A stretch of 60,000 bases of DNA from Diphasiastrum complanatum (Eukaryota > Streptophyta > Lycopodiopsida > Lycopodiales > Lycopodiaceae): assembly GCA_029204225.1 (NCBI GenBank), contig CM055107.1, positions 14,072,900 to 14,132,899 on the forward strand, read 5' to 3'. The notes below the pieces were generated by a model, which was not told the DNA's origin, searched no databases, and saw only the letters and a program-made list of their open reading frames with translations. Positions 58,581 through 60,000 of this stretch are shown piece by piece; position 1 is the stretch's first letter; every line of letters begins with the position of its first letter. Both the position numbers and the translations under genes were made by a program.

Positions 58581-59636
58581 TCTTTTGGAGGATCTTCTTG
58601 TGTACATGGAGCTATGCAAGTGGATGGATGTTGTCTTGCTGTAAAATCAAGTAATGGATCTGGAAAACAAATTTTTTTCAATGACTTTGTTGGTCAAGTT
58701 GAAAATCAAGAGGTTGATCTCAAAGCGCTTCAACTAGTCAAAAGGGAAGTTGGCAACTTGGAGCTAGTCAAGAGCATCAAAGGAGAGGTAATTGGCAAAG
58801 GTGTTATGGATCTGTTTTTGCAGCATATTAAAGACTCAAGTAAGGTCAAAGGAGCAGCAAAGAAGTGTTGTTCTTTACTTGTTCTATCTCATGTTTGAGC
58901 AATTTCATGTGGATGTGTGCAAATTGTCAAGATATGGTAAAACTAGCTACATTGGTGAGCATTGTTTTGATGTTGGATTTGTACTAGCATTCTTGGCTGA
59001 TTTTGCTGATGGAAATGAAACTATTGGAGGTTCATTATGTCACTCATCCATGGCTAAGTTCTCAAGTGTTGAGCTACTTGGTGCCAATACTTGGAGATTG
59101 TCAATTTTTGGTGAATTCATGGTCATTTTCTTGTGTCAAGTAGATCTTGAAGATGGACTAGTGCAAACTACTTGGTTTATGGAGTCATGTGGTGCTGGAT
59201 TTGCATCATTAATGTACTCACCTACTCATGGATTTCCAAGGTTTGATGGTTTCTTGTGGCAAGATGAAGATGGAGGCTCATTCATGGAGTATCATGGTGG
59301 ATACAAGGCAACAAAGGACAAAGGAGGAGGAGACATGCAAGCAAAAGTTGATCACTCACATTTATTGTTTGTTTGCTATATTTTTCTAGAGAGTTCAAAG
59401 TTGGAAGCATGGTGGAATCATTTCATTTACATTCTATTTGATTTTTCATGTTCTAGTCACATTTTTACATGTAAAATTGATGTAAGAAATAGTGAAGCAT
59501 CCAAGTGGACACTATTCTCTATATCAATTATGGTTGTTTCTATTTTGAGCATTACATGATCATTGAAAGGAGATCTATTCTTAATAAGAAGATCATTCTT
59601 ATGATAAATCAAAGTTCTATTGGCAAAAACTATGCT
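58581..59636 (+). mobile_element. unrelated 1.06-kb segment replacing RT in the plus-strand copia C copy
   Basis: Family C similarity stops at 58580 and resumes at about 59637, in the middle of EHWKLGKRV near the RT/RNase H border. About 885 bp of RT, including the YVDD active site, is missing compared with element C. The inserted DNA has no similarity that I recognise to anything else in the window. The integrase frame stays open into it for a further 106 codons, to 58898. Confidence 0.85.
58792..59559 (+). CDS. 255-codon open frame of unknown function inside the RT-replacing segment
   Basis: I do not recognise this frame. It is open from 58792 to the stop at 59559 and has no known motif. 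It is rich in Phe, Gly, Ser and Trp, with short phrases such as GGSLCHSSMAKFSSVELLG, WFMESCGAGFASLMYSPTHG and FLWQDEDGGSFMEYHGGY. It ends in a hydrophobic tail (SISIMVVSILSI) that might cross a membrane. It overlaps the tail of the integrase frame by 107 bp in another frame. It could be captured host exon sequence, the interior of a non-autonomous retroelement, or chance openness in TGG-rich DNA. Confidence 0.35.
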   Translation: MAKVLWICFCSILKTQVRSKEQQRSVVLYLFYLMFEQFHVDVCKLSRYGKTSYIGEHCFDVGFVLAFLADFADGNETIGGSLCHSSMAKFSSVELLGANTWRLSIFGEFMVIFLCQVDLEDGLVQTTWFMESCGAGFASLMYSPTHGFPRFDGFLWQDEDGGSFMEYHGGYKATKDKGGGDMQAKVDHSHLLFVCYIFLESSKLEAWWNHFIYILFDFSCSSHIFTCKIDVRNSEASKWTLFSISIMVVSILSIT

Positions 59637-60000
59637 AGGAGCATTGGAAGCTAGGAAAGCGAGTTTTTGAGGTACATCATTGGAACTCGAGATTTTGGCA
59701 TATTGTATGAGAGATCATCACCTAATCTTTTTGGATTTTCAAATTCGGACTATGCTGGAGATATAATGGATAGGAAATCCATTAGTTCTTATTGTATTTT
59801 CATAGGTGATGGAGCTATATCATGGATGTCAAAGAAACAAGCCACTATCTCATTGTCATCTAGTGAGGCCGAGTACAAAGCTCTTACACATTGCACAAAG
59901 GAGATGGTATGGATCAAGAGGATGATCAAGGATCTTCACTTGCTGGATTTTTCAGAGAGCCCTATCATCTTTTGTGACAATCAATCAGCCCAAAGAATGG
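59637..60000 (+). pseudogene. plus-strand copia C RNase H, runs off the window
   Basis: Similarity to element C resumes at GAGCATTGGAAGC and runs through the RNase H motifs FSNSDYAGDIMDRKS, GDGAISWMSKKQATISLSSS and EAEYKAL to CDNQSAQRM at the edge. An extra T near 59668 shifts the frame at RVLRYI. Here the Trp codon that is TGA in element C is intact. Confidence 0.92.

Overview
The window is nuclear DNA of a land plant. It holds one complete plant gene with 15 exons, splice sites with plant consensus, several Ty1/copia elements primed by plant initiator tRNA-Met, a Ty3/gypsy chromovirus remnant and many microsatellites. Long AT-rich spacers and nested retrotransposons suggest a large genome. 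The one intact protein differs at many positions from the flowering-plant versions I know, which hints at a fern or another non-flowering lineage; this is a guess, not a result.

Layout. 1-5 kb: microsatellites, a possible minus-strand LTR (1867-2898) and the first coding exon of a ROP GTPase-activating protein with a CRIB motif (minus, 3521-4014). 5-7.8 kb: copia element A, an internally deleted derivative with both LTRs. 8-18 kb: no recognisable gene; local tandem duplications, two candidate MITE-like elements, a (TA)67 tract and Z-DNA-type repeats. 18-20.5 kb: overlapping hairpins, then the 3' end of a dead Ty3/gypsy chromovirus. 20.5-28.7 kb: AT-rich, with one decayed unknown coding stretch (minus, 22.0-22.9 kb) and a 30-bp palindromic repeat. 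28.7-33.4 kb: copia B (LTR end, PBS, gag piece), the 3' end of copia F (LTR plus RNase H remnant, minus) and a tRNA-shaped retrosequence with 14-bp target duplications. 33.5-40.5 kb: upstream repeats, a six-copy 84-bp array carrying splice-donor-like sites, and the complete gene for the plant GDP-mannose pyrophosphorylase alpha-type protein (KONJAC/GMPPA, 415 aa). 42-54 kb: a histone H3/CENH3-like pseudogene, copia E remnant, and an unfamiliar two-gene locus made of a transposase-like plus-strand gene and a convergent minus-strand gene. A nearly complete copia element C (47404-53246, TSD ATAAG) has landed inside the minus-strand gene. 54-60 kb: copia D, which switches near 57,240 to a plus-strand copy of family C. 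In that copy the reverse transcriptase is replaced by 1.06 kb of unrelated DNA with a 255-codon ORF.

How parts relate. Only the GMPPA gene is a clearly intact cellular gene; the ROPGAP exon may belong to a gene continuing beyond the window. Nearly all the rest is retroelement material of different ages. The least explained items are the two-gene locus at 45-53.6 kb, the captured segment in the 58-59 kb copia, a CACACGTGTG palindrome shared by the transcribed leaders of several copia LTR families, and the donor-site array in front of GMPPA.
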